This document shows positions 50,071 to 59,061 of a DNA stretch of 64,000 bases, piece by piece; within the stretch, counting starts at the first letter, position 1, and each line of letters begins with the position of its first letter. A program made the position numbers and the translations under genes. The stretch is from assembly GCF_001995215.1 (NCBI RefSeq), contig NZ_MUXN01000005.1, positions 248,001 through 312,000 on the forward strand, written 5' to 3'. The notes beneath the pieces are model-generated. The model made no database searches, had not been told where the DNA came from, and saw only the letters and a list, made by a program, of their open reading frames with translations. The DNA is from Amycolatopsis azurea DSM 43854. Its GTDB lineage: Bacteria; Actinomycetota; Actinomycetes; Mycobacteriales; Pseudonocardiaceae.

Positions 50071-51384
50071 TTACGCCTTGATTGGTTTCGGAATCGCGAT
50101 TCTCGCCGCCTTGACCTCGGCGATCAGCCGTGTCTTGCGTTTGTGTATTTCCACCAGGGCGCCCAGGTAGGAGCTGAATTCTTCAGCCGTACCGGCCTTT
50201 TTGTGGGCCGTGCGCAGTTTGCGCAGCTGCCGGGCCGCTTCGCGATAGGAGTTCGGGTCTTTGTGCGTGATCAATTCTTCGACATGGTCCCGATAGACGG
50301 GAATGGTTTCGGCCGGATGGGCGACGGAACGCGAATCCGCGAGTTCGACGCGCACCGGCAAAGAGGCCTCGAAACGCACCGCCGCGCGCCATGCCTCGTC
50401 CAGCCGATCCTCGCCGAGCAGCGCGCGAACGAGCTCGTCGGCAGCCTCCGTGCTTTCGGCGGCGAGCTCCCGCAAGCGCGCCAGCGCGGTCTTCCGCTGC
50501 GCTACCCACCGACCCGTTTCCAGCGACTCCTCGCGCAGGGCGAGATAGGTAGCCACGCCGGGACTCTCGTCGAAGTCCTTGCGCGACAAGGGAACCGGTT
50601 CCTCTTCGGGCGGCGGCACCTCTTCCTTCTTGTCGTGCGTGAGCGCCCGCGCCGCGTGCGCGATGGCCTCGCTGTGCCGTCCCGCCGCGCGCAGCACGCG
50701 CACGATCTTGAGGCTGACGTCGACCCGCGGCGGCTTGGCGGCGAGGATCGCGACGAGCGCGTCGACGTCGCCGGACACCTCCGCCAGTTCCTCGCGCAGC
50801 CGCTCGGCAGTCTCGTGTTTCGCGCCGGTCCGATGCCCCGCGAGCACACTGTCCACAGTGGATTTTATGCGCTCGATCCCCTTGTCCCCCAACGCGGAGG
50901 CGAAGTCCGCCAGCTCGATGGCAGGCCAGCCGGGTCCGTCGAACTCCACTTCGAGGATCCAGTCGGCCAGGCTCTCCGGATCCGGCGGGCGCGCGACACA
51001 GGCCCGCGCGTACAGCTCGACCGCCCGGTCCAGCCTGTCCGCGACCTCGCCCGAGGTGTCGTCGATCTGCTCCAGCATCTCGCTGATGTCGTCCACGGTC
51101 CGACGGGCGAGCGGGGCGAGATCGGCCCGGCTGCCCGCGTCGAGGAGCCGCTGAAGCGTGTCGAGGACGGAGCCGACCTTCGCGGCGTACTCGACGTTGC
51201 CCGCCAGCACGGCGGTGTCGAGGAGACGGTGCGCCTCGGCGAGGTCACTCCCCTGGGTGGCGAAACGGTTCTCCAGGGTCTGCCGTAACACAGGGTCACG
51301 CTCGGCCTGGGCGTGCAGCAGGTCCGCCAGCGTCTCCGCGTCCAAGGTACGCAGGTAGGGGCGCAGATCCGTCGTGGAACTCAC
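50071..51384 (-). CDS. Helical repeat protein resembling the C-terminal part of SWIM zinc-finger proteins
   Basis: A 437-residue all-helical protein. The end (YREAARQLRKLRTAHKKAG, then EEFSSYLGALVEIHKRKTRL) resembles the tails of SWIM zinc-finger proteins, but no CxCx(n)CxH finger is present. DLLHAQAERDPVLRQTLENRF at 21-41 is also typical. Function unknown. It starts with a GTG overlapping the stop of the sensor-like gene (GTGA). Base use in the last 300 bases is clearly less GC-rich (GAATTCTTCAGC-like stretches), unlike its front. Confidence 0.65.
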   Translation of the reverse strand: MSSTTDLRPYLRTLDAETLADLLHAQAERDPVLRQTLENRFATQGSDLAEAHRLLDTAVLAGNVEYAAKVGSVLDTLQRLLDAGSRADLAPLARRTVDDISEMLEQIDDTSGEVADRLDRAVELYARACVARPPDPESLADWILEVEFDGPGWPAIELADFASALGDKGIERIKSTVDSVLAGHRTGAKHETAERLREELAEVSGDVDALVAILAAKPPRVDVSLKIVRVLRAAGRHSEAIAHAARALTHDKKEEVPPPEEEPVPLSRKDFDESPGVATYLALREESLETGRWVAQRKTALARLRELAAESTEAADELVRALLGEDRLDEAWRAAVRFEASLPVRVELADSRSVAHPAETIPVYRDHVEELITHKDPNSYREAARQLRKLRTAHKKAGTAEEFSSYLGALVEIHKRKTRLIAEVKAARIAIPKPIKA

Positions 51385-52304
51385 CTGGACAAGTCTGCCC
51401 GACCGGTTCGCCGACTCGTGTGGGCCAACAGCGTGCTCTTTTCGGCGTAATCGCTCACCAGGTGTGACCAGTCCGGCGGCGCCACTTCGACCCGCGAAGG
51501 GCAGCGGATGATCGGGACCGGGAGCCGTCGGGCGAGCTGCATGACGATCGCCATCACCACCCCCGCGAGCAGCGCGATCGCCGTCGCGGCGGCCAGGGCA
51601 CCGCTCAGCACCCGGCGTCCGCCGTCGACCGCGAGCTGCGCCGAATACTCGATCTGGCGGGCGGCGAGGCCGCCGAGGGATCGGCCGACGACGCCGGCCG
51701 CGGCACGCCAGGCGTCCTGGCCGACGGGCGGCGGCGTGGCCGCGCTCAACGCGGTTTCGACTGCGCCGAACCGGCTCCAGTCCACACTCGTGACCAGATT
51801 CCGGTAAGCCCGGCGATTACTTTCCGTCAGTTTTCCGGCGACGGCGTCGAGCCTCGACCGGTAGGCGCCGACGGCGGCGGCGTAGTCGCGCCGTCCCTCG
51901 TCGTCGATCCCGGCGACGGCCAGGGAGTCACTGCGGTCCATCCCTTCGACAACGGTGAGCAGTTCGACGGCGATCGTCTGCTGGTAACCGGCCTCGGCGT
52001 CGGGGGCCGCCCTCGCGATCTCGCGCAGGGACGAAAGCGAGGTGTCGATGCGATCGGCGTACGCGAAGTAGGAGGCGGAACGGCTGCCCGGTGCCTTCAA
52101 CGCGACGGCCCGTTCCCGTTGCAGCGCCGCGATCTTCCGGCTCGCCTCGGCCATGGTGACCGCGCCGTTTTCGGCGTCGTCCCGATCCTGGATGGCCTGC
52201 TGCACGAGGAATCCGCCGATGAACAACGCGACGAGCACCAGGGCCGCGCAGGGGACGAACGCGATGGAGAGCATGCGAGAGCGAAGGCTTCGCTGGTACG
52301 TCAA
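51381..52304 (-). CDS. NIT-type sensor protein lacking a kinase domain
   Basis: A 307-residue protein with two membrane helices (about 14-36 and 232-256) around an extracytoplasmic four-helix region. It resembles the nitrate/nitrite-sensing-like N-terminal part of actinobacterial sensor kinases: SRKIAALQRERAVAL (55-69) and YQQTIAVELLTVVEGMDRSDSLAVAG. After the second helix only 50 residues remain, with no HAMP, His box or ATPase. Either a truncated kinase or a stand-alone receptor. Start TTG at 52304 with GGAAGG before it. Coupled by GTGA to the next gene. Confidence 0.62.
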   Translation of the reverse strand: MTYQRSLRSRMLSIAFVPCAALVLVALFIGGFLVQQAIQDRDDAENGAVTMAEASRKIAALQRERAVALKAPGSRSASYFAYADRIDTSLSSLREIARAAPDAEAGYQQTIAVELLTVVEGMDRSDSLAVAGIDDEGRRDYAAAVGAYRSRLDAVAGKLTESNRRAYRNLVTSVDWSRFGAVETALSAATPPPVGQDAWRAAAGVVGRSLGGLAARQIEYSAQLAVDGGRRVLSGALAAATAIALLAGVVMAIVMQLARRLPVPIIRCPSRVEVAPPDWSHLVSDYAEKSTLLAHTSRRTGRADLSR

Positions 52305-52425
52305 GACTTTCCTTCCGGATCGGTTTCCCGACGGCCAGCGACGTTAGGCAAGTTGCAAATTGCGCGTCAACGCTCGTCCGCCATACGGCCGTTAGCGCAC
52401 CGTGACGATCTGGTAGGCACGGCAC

Positions 52426-52743
52426 GTGACTCTCGACAACCTCAACCAGCGCCTCCGCGACTTCGCCGCCGCACGGGACTGGGAGCCTTTCCACACGCCG
52501 AAGAACCTGGTCATGGCACTGTCCGGCGAAGTCGGCGAGCTGATTTCGCTGTTCCAGTGGCTCACCCCGGAGGAGTCCGCGAAGTGGCGGTCCGATCCTG
52601 AGCTGGCGCACAACGTCGTCGACGAGATCGCCGACGTCACGCTGTATCTCCTCCAGCTGGCGAACAGCCTCGGGGTGGACCTGATCGAAGCGGCCAACGC
52701 CAAGATCGACCGGAACGAGCACCGCTTCCCGGCGCCCGATTAG
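52426..52743 (+). CDS. MazG-like nucleotide pyrophosphohydrolase
   Basis: A 105-residue MazG-fold protein of the RS21-C6/dCTPase type. The metal-binding helices read SGEVGELISLFQW (32-44) and DEIADVTLYLLQLAN (66-80), giving the EExxE-(x)n-ExxD pattern. It would remove pyrophosphate from non-canonical or excess dNTPs. The start is GTG. Nothing links it functionally to the M14 peptidase 68 bases downstream. Confidence 0.86.
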   Translation: MTLDNLNQRLRDFAAARDWEPFHTPKNLVMALSGEVGELISLFQWLTPEESAKWRSDPELAHNVVDEIADVTLYLLQLANSLGVDLIEAANAKIDRNEHRFPAPD

Positions 52744-52811
52744 GCACCTTTCGGATCTTGTGGGGCGTTCGTTCGGCGGAAACACTGGGCCGACGTCCCT
52801 GGAGGTGGCCC

Positions 52812-55334
52812 TTGTCGCGTTCGGCTCGCACCGTGGTCCTGGCTTTGATGCTCTCCCTGAGCGCGGTCGCCGCGCCGGCGTACGCGGCGCCACCGCCCAC
52901 GACACCACACCGGGATCCCGGTAACGGGCCGGAGCGCAACGACGTCGCCGCGACCGACCCGCCCGTGAGCGCCGCGCGGGCCGCGAGCGGCGAGAACGTC
53001 GCGGGCGATCATTCCGGCTATCCGCGCAAGACCAAGCTGCGCGTGTATCCGGAGAATCCGGCCGACAAGTCGATCAAGCTCGGGCTCGCGCCGTATCACG
53101 CGCTCGCGCCGAAGCTGAACGCGTTGCAGGCGCGCAGCGACCGGATCTCGGTCGAAGTCGCCGGACAGTCCGGCCTCGGCCGTGACCTCTACCTGGTTAC
53201 GGTCACCGCGCCCGAAAGCCCGTTCGAGACGCGACGGCAGGACGCGTGGCGGTCGCTGATCGAGAACGATCCGGCCCGTGCCGCGCGCGATCCGTTCCTG
53301 CGCCACGGTTACAAGGCACCGGTGTGGATCAACAACAACATCCACGGCAACGAGTGGGAGGGCACCGACGGCGCGCTCCGCGTCATCGAAAGGCTGGTGA
53401 CGTCGAACGATCCGAGGACCGCGGACCTGCTGAAACGGAACCGTTTCTACTTCAACGTCACGGCCAATCCGGACGGCCGGGTCGCCGGTACGCGGCAGAC
53501 GTCGCAGGGTTTCGACCCCAACCGCGACTTCGTCACCGCGTCGCAGCCGGAAGTGCGGGCCATGCGCGGGATCGCCATCGGCAAGCAGCCGCTGATGATG
53601 CTGGACGAACACGGTTACGTCGAGAACACGCTGATCGAGCCGACCACGCCGCCCCACGGCCAGAACTACGATTTCGACCTCTACATCAAGCACGGATACG
53701 CCAACGGCCTCGGCATGGAACAGGCCGTCAAGGCGCTGGGCCGACCGGAGACGGCGAAGCCGGAGATCCCGTTCCGCGACTACGAACCCGGCAGCTGGGA
53801 CGGCTGGGCGCCGATCTACACCGCCCAGTACGCGATGTACCACGGCGCGGTGTCGTTCACGATCGAGATCCCGATGCGGGTCAACAACGCGGAGTACGAA
53901 ACGCAGCCGGTGGCGGAGCTCCAGCGGCGTTCGGTGATCAACACCGAGGTCGTCGAAGCCACCATCGGCAGCACGCTGGACTACGTCGACCGCAACCGCG
54001 GTGAGCTGATCGCGAACCAGATCGAGATGTTCCGCCGCGGCACCGCCGGTGAGGCGCAACGTGAGATCCCCGACGGGTTCGTACCCGGCTTCGGGCCGGA
54101 AGACCGCTACCGCACGGAGTTCCCGCGCGCGTACGTCATCCCCGCCGGCGCGGACCAGCGTTCGGCCGTCGCCGCTTCGCGTCTCGTCGATCACCTGGTG
54201 GCCAACGACGTCCGGGTACGGCAGGCCGATCGCCCGTTCTCCCTGTCCGGGCGCCGCTATCCCGCCGGTTCGTACCTGGTCGACATGCACCAGCCGAAGC
54301 GCGGCCTGGCGAACGTGATGCTGGAACGAGGCAGCGACATCTCGGCGAAGGTGCCGGTCATGTACGACATCTCCGGCTGGAGCCACCGGCTGCTGTGGGG
54401 CGCTTCGGTCGACATCGTGACCCACGGCAGGCTCGACGTCCGTACGCACGACGTCGTCGCGGCCTCACCCACCGGCGGTGTCGACGCCGCGCCCGGCCGG
54501 GACCTGGCGCTGAAGCTCGTCGACGGCAAGGACGTCAGCGCCGTCAACGACCTGCTGAACCGGGGTCTCGCCCTGGGGCGCGCGGACGACGGCACGATCA
54601 TCGTCCCCGCGTCGGCGCGTCCGGCCGCCGCCGAGGTCGCGGACCGCTACGGCGTCCGGTTCACCGAGGCACGCGGGACGGCGGCGCCGTTGAGCCGCAA
54701 GACGATCGCGGGCGCCGTCGGGCCGGACGAGCTGAAGGCGTTGCGGGACATGGGCTTCGAGGTCCGGCCGGTGTCGGCGGCGGTGCTGAACGCGGGCTTC
54801 GACTGGTCGCGGATCGACCTGCTGTTCGTCTCTTCGGGACTGCGGTACACCGATCTCACCCCCGCCGCGAAGGACGCTTTGCGTGCCTTCCTCGCTCGCG
54901 GCGGTGTCATCACCCGAGGTGCCACGGGCGCGCGTTTCAACACCGACGCGGGCCTTCTCGAAGCGCGTCCGGTGGCGGGCTGGGAGGACGGCAACGGCGT
55001 GGTCTCGGTGACCGGCGGGACCGGTCCGGTGGGCGGCGGCGCGCTGCCGGACTCGTTCGTCTACGGACCGTTCTGGTTCACCGATCTCGGCCCCTCGGTC
55101 CAGGTCGAGCAGCGCTACGCGAGCGGGAATCCGCTGGTCGCGGGGCATTGGCGGACCCGAGACGACGGGACGGGCGGGCCACTGGAGGCGGCGGGCCAGG
55201 CGGCCGTCGTCTCCGGGACGTCGGCGCTGGGCGGACGGGCGGTGCTGTTCGGCACCGAACCGTTGTTCCGCGATCACCCGAAGGGCTTGTACTCGCAAGT
55301 GGCCAAGGCGATCTTCTGGGCCACCTCGAAGTAA
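52812..55334 (+). CDS. Secreted M14-family zinc carboxypeptidase
   Basis: An 840-residue exported protein. The TTG at 52812 is chosen as start: GGAGGTGG lies 5 bases before it and the signal peptide begins at once (residues 1-25, ending AYAAP). The M14 domain covers about 75-430 with zinc ligands His178 and Glu181 (IHGNEWEG) and His267 (DEHGY); SFTIEIPM supplies the catalytic Glu. The C-terminal 400 residues are a beta-rich region with a glutamine-amidotransferase-like fold hint. It would trim peptides outside the cell. Confidence 0.83.
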   Translation: MSRSARTVVLALMLSLSAVAAPAYAAPPPTTPHRDPGNGPERNDVAATDPPVSAARAASGENVAGDHSGYPRKTKLRVYPENPADKSIKLGLAPYHALAPKLNALQARSDRISVEVAGQSGLGRDLYLVTVTAPESPFETRRQDAWRSLIENDPARAARDPFLRHGYKAPVWINNNIHGNEWEGTDGALRVIERLVTSNDPRTADLLKRNRFYFNVTANPDGRVAGTRQTSQGFDPNRDFVTASQPEVRAMRGIAIGKQPLMMLDEHGYVENTLIEPTTPPHGQNYDFDLYIKHGYANGLGMEQAVKALGRPETAKPEIPFRDYEPGSWDGWAPIYTAQYAMYHGAVSFTIEIPMRVNNAEYETQPVAELQRRSVINTEVVEATIGSTLDYVDRNRGELIANQIEMFRRGTAGEAQREIPDGFVPGFGPEDRYRTEFPRAYVIPAGADQRSAVAASRLVDHLVANDVRVRQADRPFSLSGRRYPAGSYLVDMHQPKRGLANVMLERGSDISAKVPVMYDISGWSHRLLWGASVDIVTHGRLDVRTHDVVAASPTGGVDAAPGRDLALKLVDGKDVSAVNDLLNRGLALGRADDGTIIVPASARPAAAEVADRYGVRFTEARGTAAPLSRKTIAGAVGPDELKALRDMGFEVRPVSAAVLNAGFDWSRIDLLFVSSGLRYTDLTPAAKDALRAFLARGGVITRGATGARFNTDAGLLEARPVAGWEDGNGVVSVTGGTGPVGGGALPDSFVYGPFWFTDLGPSVQVEQRYASGNPLVAGHWRTRDDGTGGPLEAAGQAAVVSGTSALGGRAVLFGTEPLFRDHPKGLYSQVAKAIFWATSK

Positions 55335-55348
55335 CGTGGGGGAATGCC
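55327..55348 (+). repeat. 22-bp direct repeat, left copy
   Basis: Spans the last codons of the M14 gene, the spacer with a GTGGGGG ribosome site, and the ATG of the next gene. 21 of 22 bases match 56476-56497. The two copies bracket exactly one gene. Confidence 0.75.
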
Positions 55349-56483
55349 CGTATCCCGTGGCCGAAAGCCGAAGAAGAACAAGAAGCAGGCAAAGGCGCAG
55401 AAGACGTCGGCCTTGGAACCGGCCGCCCTGCCCGCTTGGATGCCGGAATCCATCGAGAACGTCCTGGACGGGGCGAGTGTTCTCCTGAAGTCGGAAAGCC
55501 CTCGCGAACTCGACCAGGCGACCGCCTCTCTGCTCGGTGGCGAGCTCCATCGCGCGCTGCTGGGCGAGAACGACGGCCTCGACTTCGACCTGTTCTTCGA
55601 AGCCGTCGTCCTGGCTGCGACGAACGCGGACCCGCGCCAGGAACTTTGGCTTCTGTTGCAGGGGATGAGCGCGATCTCCCCGCCGGGGTTCGAGTCGTTC
55701 GTGCGCGCCGGCGTGAGCACACTGCGGAAGGCGTTGCGGTCGGAAATCCTGCCCGACTGGCCTCAGCTGACCTCGAAGAACAAGGCCACCGGCGACGTCT
55801 GGGAAATCCAGGACGTATACGGAACACGTCTCGGCGTGCTCGCGGCCTTCGCTTACCCCGGTGGCGTGGCCCCGACGGTCTACCTGTTCGAAATCGATAC
55901 GTCGTGGATCCCCCGCCTGGATGGAGGTGGCGTCTACGACTCGCTCGATCAAGCCGTCGAAGCATGGCGACAACGTTTCGGCGAGCAGGCCGCCCCTGTG
56001 GCGGTGACCGACCCACGACGGCTGGAAGGTCTCGTCAGCCGCTCACTGGACCTCCTCGGCGACGAGTCCCGCACGACCCTCGACAACTGGTACCGCGCCG
56101 AGCGTCGGTACTTGGACCTCGACACCGCGATGAAGAACCGCGGTCTGCGGTTGCCGCCTGGCAGCTACTACGTCGACGTCGACCCGGCGGTGATGACCGG
56201 TCCGTTCAACGCCTGGCATCTCGAGACCTTCGGCAACGAACCCGACGACCTGGTCGTCGAAGACCTGGCCGCCGAATGGATGGAGGGCATCGTCCCGGCC
56301 ACCTGGTTCGCGGTGTCACCGGACCGGCTCGATCACCTCGGCGCGCTGATCGGCGACTGGCCGGACGACACCGTCCGCCCCGCCGCGCAGGCACTGCTGC
56401 CGAAGTGGGTGAGGTGGCTGGGCGACCGAGCCGACCTGCCGTCTCCGCTGGTGGAAGCGATGGTCGCCAAGGCGACGAAGTAA
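55344..56483 (+). CDS. Hypothetical protein, possible inserted paralogue
   Basis: A 379-residue soluble protein with a very basic N-terminus (RGRKPKKNKKQAKAQK, 5-20), a helical middle and, near 150, GDVWEIQDVYGTRLGVLAAF then YLFEIDTSWIP. The same order of features is seen in the protein at 48315. Codon use is less GC-rich than in neighbours (AAA, GAA, CGT, ATA-type codons). The junctions on both sides are a 22-base direct repeat with one mismatch (55327-55348 and 56476-56497), so it appears inserted between the M14 gene and the regulator gene. Function unknown. Confidence 0.72.
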   Translation: MPVSRGRKPKKNKKQAKAQKTSALEPAALPAWMPESIENVLDGASVLLKSESPRELDQATASLLGGELHRALLGENDGLDFDLFFEAVVLAATNADPRQELWLLLQGMSAISPPGFESFVRAGVSTLRKALRSEILPDWPQLTSKNKATGDVWEIQDVYGTRLGVLAAFAYPGGVAPTVYLFEIDTSWIPRLDGGGVYDSLDQAVEAWRQRFGEQAAPVAVTDPRRLEGLVSRSLDLLGDESRTTLDNWYRAERRYLDLDTAMKNRGLRLPPGSYYVDVDPAVMTGPFNAWHLETFGNEPDDLVVEDLAAEWMEGIVPATWFAVSPDRLDHLGALIGDWPDDTVRPAAQALLPKWVRWLGDRADLPSPLVEAMVAKATK

Positions 56484-56497
56484 CGTGGGGGTATGCC
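56476..56497 (+). repeat. 22-bp direct repeat, right copy
   Basis: Spans the end of the gene at 55344, the ribosome site and the ATG of the response regulator. It differs from the left copy only at one base just before the ATG. Confidence 0.75.
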
Positions 56498-57119
56498 GAT
56501 CCAGGTGCTGCTCATCGACGACCACGAGGTGGTGAGGCGCGGTCTGCGCGACCTCCTCACCGACGAGCCCGACATCGAGGTCGTCGCCGAGGCGAGCGGG
56601 GTCGACGAGGCCCTCGCCGTGGCGATGCACGTGGAACCGGACGTCGCGGTGGTCGACGTGCGGCTCGGTGACGGCGACGGCATCGCGCTCTGCCGCGAGC
56701 TGCGGTCGAAGGCGAACCCGCCGCAGTGCCTGATGCTGACCGCGTTCGACGACGAGGAGGCCATGGTCGGCGCGATCATGGCGGGCGCGGCCGGGTACCT
56801 GCTGAAACAGGTCCGCGGCCAGGACGTCGTCAACGCGGTCCGGGAGGTCGCGGCGGGCCGGTCGCTGCTCGACCCGGTGTCGACCGCGCGGGTGCTGGAC
56901 AAGCTGCGGCATCCGCCCGAGGACGAACTCGGCTCGCTCACCGAACGCGAGCGCGAGGTGCTGGAGCTGATCGGGCAGGGGATGTCCAACCGCGAGATCG
57001 CGGAACGCCTGTTCCTCGCCGAGAAGACGGTGAAGAACTACGTGACGTCCGTCCTCGCGAAGCTGGGGATGCAGCGGCGCACGCAGGCCGCGGCGTGGAT
57101 CGCACGCCGCGACCGCTAG
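56493..57119 (+). CDS. NarL/FixJ-family response regulator, DevR/DosR-like
   Basis: A 208-residue two-domain regulator. The receiver has LLIDDHEVVRRGL (6-18), phospho-acceptor Asp55 (VVDVRLGDGDG) and the KQV switch lysine near 106. The LuxR-type HTH reads LTEREREVLELIGQGMSNREIAERLFLAEKTVKNYVTSVLAKL, with the DevR-like KTVKNYV helix. The likely partner is the GAF kinase at 60292, three kilobases away on the other strand. ATG at 56493. Confidence 0.88.
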   Translation: MPIQVLLIDDHEVVRRGLRDLLTDEPDIEVVAEASGVDEALAVAMHVEPDVAVVDVRLGDGDGIALCRELRSKANPPQCLMLTAFDDEEAMVGAIMAGAAGYLLKQVRGQDVVNAVREVAAGRSLLDPVSTARVLDKLRHPPEDELGSLTEREREVLELIGQGMSNREIAERLFLAEKTVKNYVTSVLAKLGMQRRTQAAAWIARRDR

Positions 57120-57123
57120 CGCG

Positions 57124-58401
57124 TCAGGGGTGCACGGTGTCCCGCTGGTCCGGGATGACCGTGCCGTCGTCGCGCAGCACCGGACCGTGCGTGCCGTCGG
57201 CGTTCTCGTACGCCGTCGTCGAGCACGGGTAGGTGCGGTTCAACGCCGGGAAGGGCTCGATGAACATCGGGTTCACCGCCCACTTGCCGTCCGCGTTGTC
57301 GTAGGCGCGGCACATCAGCTCGTCCTTGTTGCGGTTGAGCGTGACGCGGACCCCGGTGGCGTCGCGCAGCATCGTGACGTCGGTGGTCGCGTCGCCGCCG
57401 GCGAGCGCCTGCCGTTTGTCCGCCGGGGCCGCTTCCATCGCCTTCGCGCCGCGGATCCCGAGGATCCGTTCGTTGATGTAGCAGCGTTTGCCGTCGATGT
57501 AGGTCATGATCTCGTCGGCGCCGTCGGCGTGCCCGCCGCAGCCTTCGAGGTGCCCGTTGATCCGGCCGTTCGTGGTCTGCGAGTAGATCCCGAGCGTGCG
57601 GCTCGGCGGGATGCCGACCGCGGCACCCCAGACGTCCGCGAACTCCTTGGGCGAGGCGGAAACGACCCAGGTGGAGAAGCCCGCCTTGTTCAGCGTCGCG
57701 ATCAGGTCCTTGATCTCGGGGTAGTAGCGGATCCACGCGACCTGGGTGCTCGAACCGACCTTCTGGGTCGCCCCGATCGGGGCGAGCAGCGCCGTGGCCC
57801 TGGCCTGCCGGGCGATCGCGCGGACCTCGTCGGGACGGTATCCGGCGTTGATCTGCGCGACCCAGGCGTAAGCCGCCTCCATGTACCGCCGGTCGTTCCC
57901 CGCGAAGACCTCTTCGCCGGTGGTCGTCTTCGCGTTCTTCCGCACCGAGAGAAGTTCATCGGCGCACGCGATGTTCTTGCTGGTCGGAAGCGGCTTTCCG
58001 GCCGGGGTCGTGGTACCGCACGCCTTGCTCAGCGCGTTCGCGCCGTCGTCGGTCATGAACCGGCTGGTCGTCCGCCAGTCCTGGTTTCGCGGCTGGAGGA
58101 CCTTGTCGTGCCGGATCATCCAGAAGACGGTCTGGTCGGAGATGTCGTTCTTGATGACCGTGTTGTCCCAGTCGAACACCGCGACCGGACGCTCGCCGTG
58201 TTTCGCGCCGCAGCGGCCGCGTTCGTCGATGACCCGCTGGATCTTCGCCGCGTTGCCGCCGTACCAGTGGTCGGCCAGCCGCAGCTGCGGACAGCGTGAC
58301 GTCGTCGACACAGTCGAAGCGGCGGCGGACGTGCCGGGCATGGCCACCGGTACGACCGCCACGGCGGCGGCAAGGGCCACGGCTCGCAGGAACCTCGGCA
58401 T
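57124..58401 (-). CDS. Secreted HAD-superfamily phosphatase
   Basis: A 425-residue exported enzyme: signal peptide 1-28 (ending TSAAAS), then HAD motif I FDWDNTV (76-82, nucleophile Asp77, acid Asp79), motif II VVSASP and motif III GGDATTDVTML (acidic). The cap between motifs I and II is long (about 150 residues). It resembles the secreted phosphoserine-phosphatase-like or PHOSPHO-type group of actinomycetes. GGGGAGATGAC precedes the ATG at 58401. It ends 4 bases after the convergent response regulator stop. Confidence 0.82.
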   Translation of the reverse strand: MPRFLRAVALAAAVAVVPVAMPGTSAAASTVSTTSRCPQLRLADHWYGGNAAKIQRVIDERGRCGAKHGERPVAVFDWDNTVIKNDISDQTVFWMIRHDKVLQPRNQDWRTTSRFMTDDGANALSKACGTTTPAGKPLPTSKNIACADELLSVRKNAKTTTGEEVFAGNDRRYMEAAYAWVAQINAGYRPDEVRAIARQARATALLAPIGATQKVGSSTQVAWIRYYPEIKDLIATLNKAGFSTWVVSASPKEFADVWGAAVGIPPSRTLGIYSQTTNGRINGHLEGCGGHADGADEIMTYIDGKRCYINERILGIRGAKAMEAAPADKRQALAGGDATTDVTMLRDATGVRVTLNRNKDELMCRAYDNADGKWAVNPMFIEPFPALNRTYPCSTTAYENADGTHGPVLRDDGTVIPDQRDTVHP

Positions 58402-58443
58402 GTCATCTCCCCACATCATCGTCGGCTGTCCGGGGAGATCCTG

Positions 58444-59052
58444 TCATTTCCCGGCGAGGGTGACGACCTGCCGGTTGTGAAAGTAATCGTCTTCACGGAG
58501 CACGGTGACGCTGCCGGGTGAACCGCGGAAGTCGACGTACCCGGCCGCTTCGAGCGGCATCCGGATCCAGGCCGCGATGACGAAGGTGAGCGCGCCGCCG
58601 TGCGTCACGACGATCTGGTGCTCGCAGCGGCTTTCGAGGATCGACTCCATCGCCGCGTACACCCTCGCGGCCATCGCGCCCTTGGTTTCGGCGCCGGGGA
58701 TGCCTTCGTCGTGCCCCAGCCGCTCGCCTACGGCGGGCGGCGGGACGAACCGGCTGTCCAGCCATTCCTGCGGCTTGCCCCCGGCTTCCCCATACGACTT
58801 CTCGCGCAGCCGCCGGTCCAGGACCGGTGTCACGCCGAGCCGTTCGCCGATCACCTCCGCCGTTCGCGCGGTGCGGCGCAGGTCCGAGGCGTAGAGCTCG
58901 ACGTCGTCCGGCACTTTCGCGCGCAGCGACTCGGCGACGGCGGCGGCCACGCGCTCGCCGCCGGGGGTGAGCCCGGAATCGAACCACCCGCCCACAACGC
59001 GGTCGACGTGGTGGGTGGCCTCAGGATGCGTGACGACGTAGACGGTGCGCAT
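58444..59052 (-). CDS. Histidine phosphatase-family protein with altered RHG motif
   Basis: A 202-residue member of the histidine phosphatase fold. The second catalytic block is intact ([10 protein letters not shown]), as is the [12 protein letters not shown] arginine block (57-68). The first motif, usually RHGxT, reads THPEAT (8-13): the nucleophile histidine is kept but the preceding Arg is Thr and the Gly is Pro. This may change or lower phosphatase activity. It is a recurrent actinobacterial subgroup as far as I recall. It stands between the HAD and sortase genes on the same strand. Confidence 0.78.
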   Translation of the reverse strand: MRTVYVVTHPEATHHVDRVVGGWFDSGLTPGGERVAAAVAESLRAKVPDDVELYASDLRRTARTAEVIGERLGVTPVLDRRLREKSYGEAGGKPQEWLDSRFVPPPAVGERLGHDEGIPGAETKGAMAARVYAAMESILESRCEHQIVVTHGGALTFVIAAWIRMPLEAAGYVDFRGSPGSVTVLREDDYFHNRQVVTLAGK

Positions 59053-59061
59053 CCTCCGAAT

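Noticed and set aside
51405-51440. Further copy of the 21-bp repeat core
   Set aside because: Only a short partial match (GACTCGTGTG) lying inside a coding region, with no 21-base periodicity.
54395-56671. 758-residue plus-strand frame overlapping the M14 gene and the gene at 55344
   Set aside because: Wrong frame relative to three real genes; Arg/Gly/Pro-rich with no domain.
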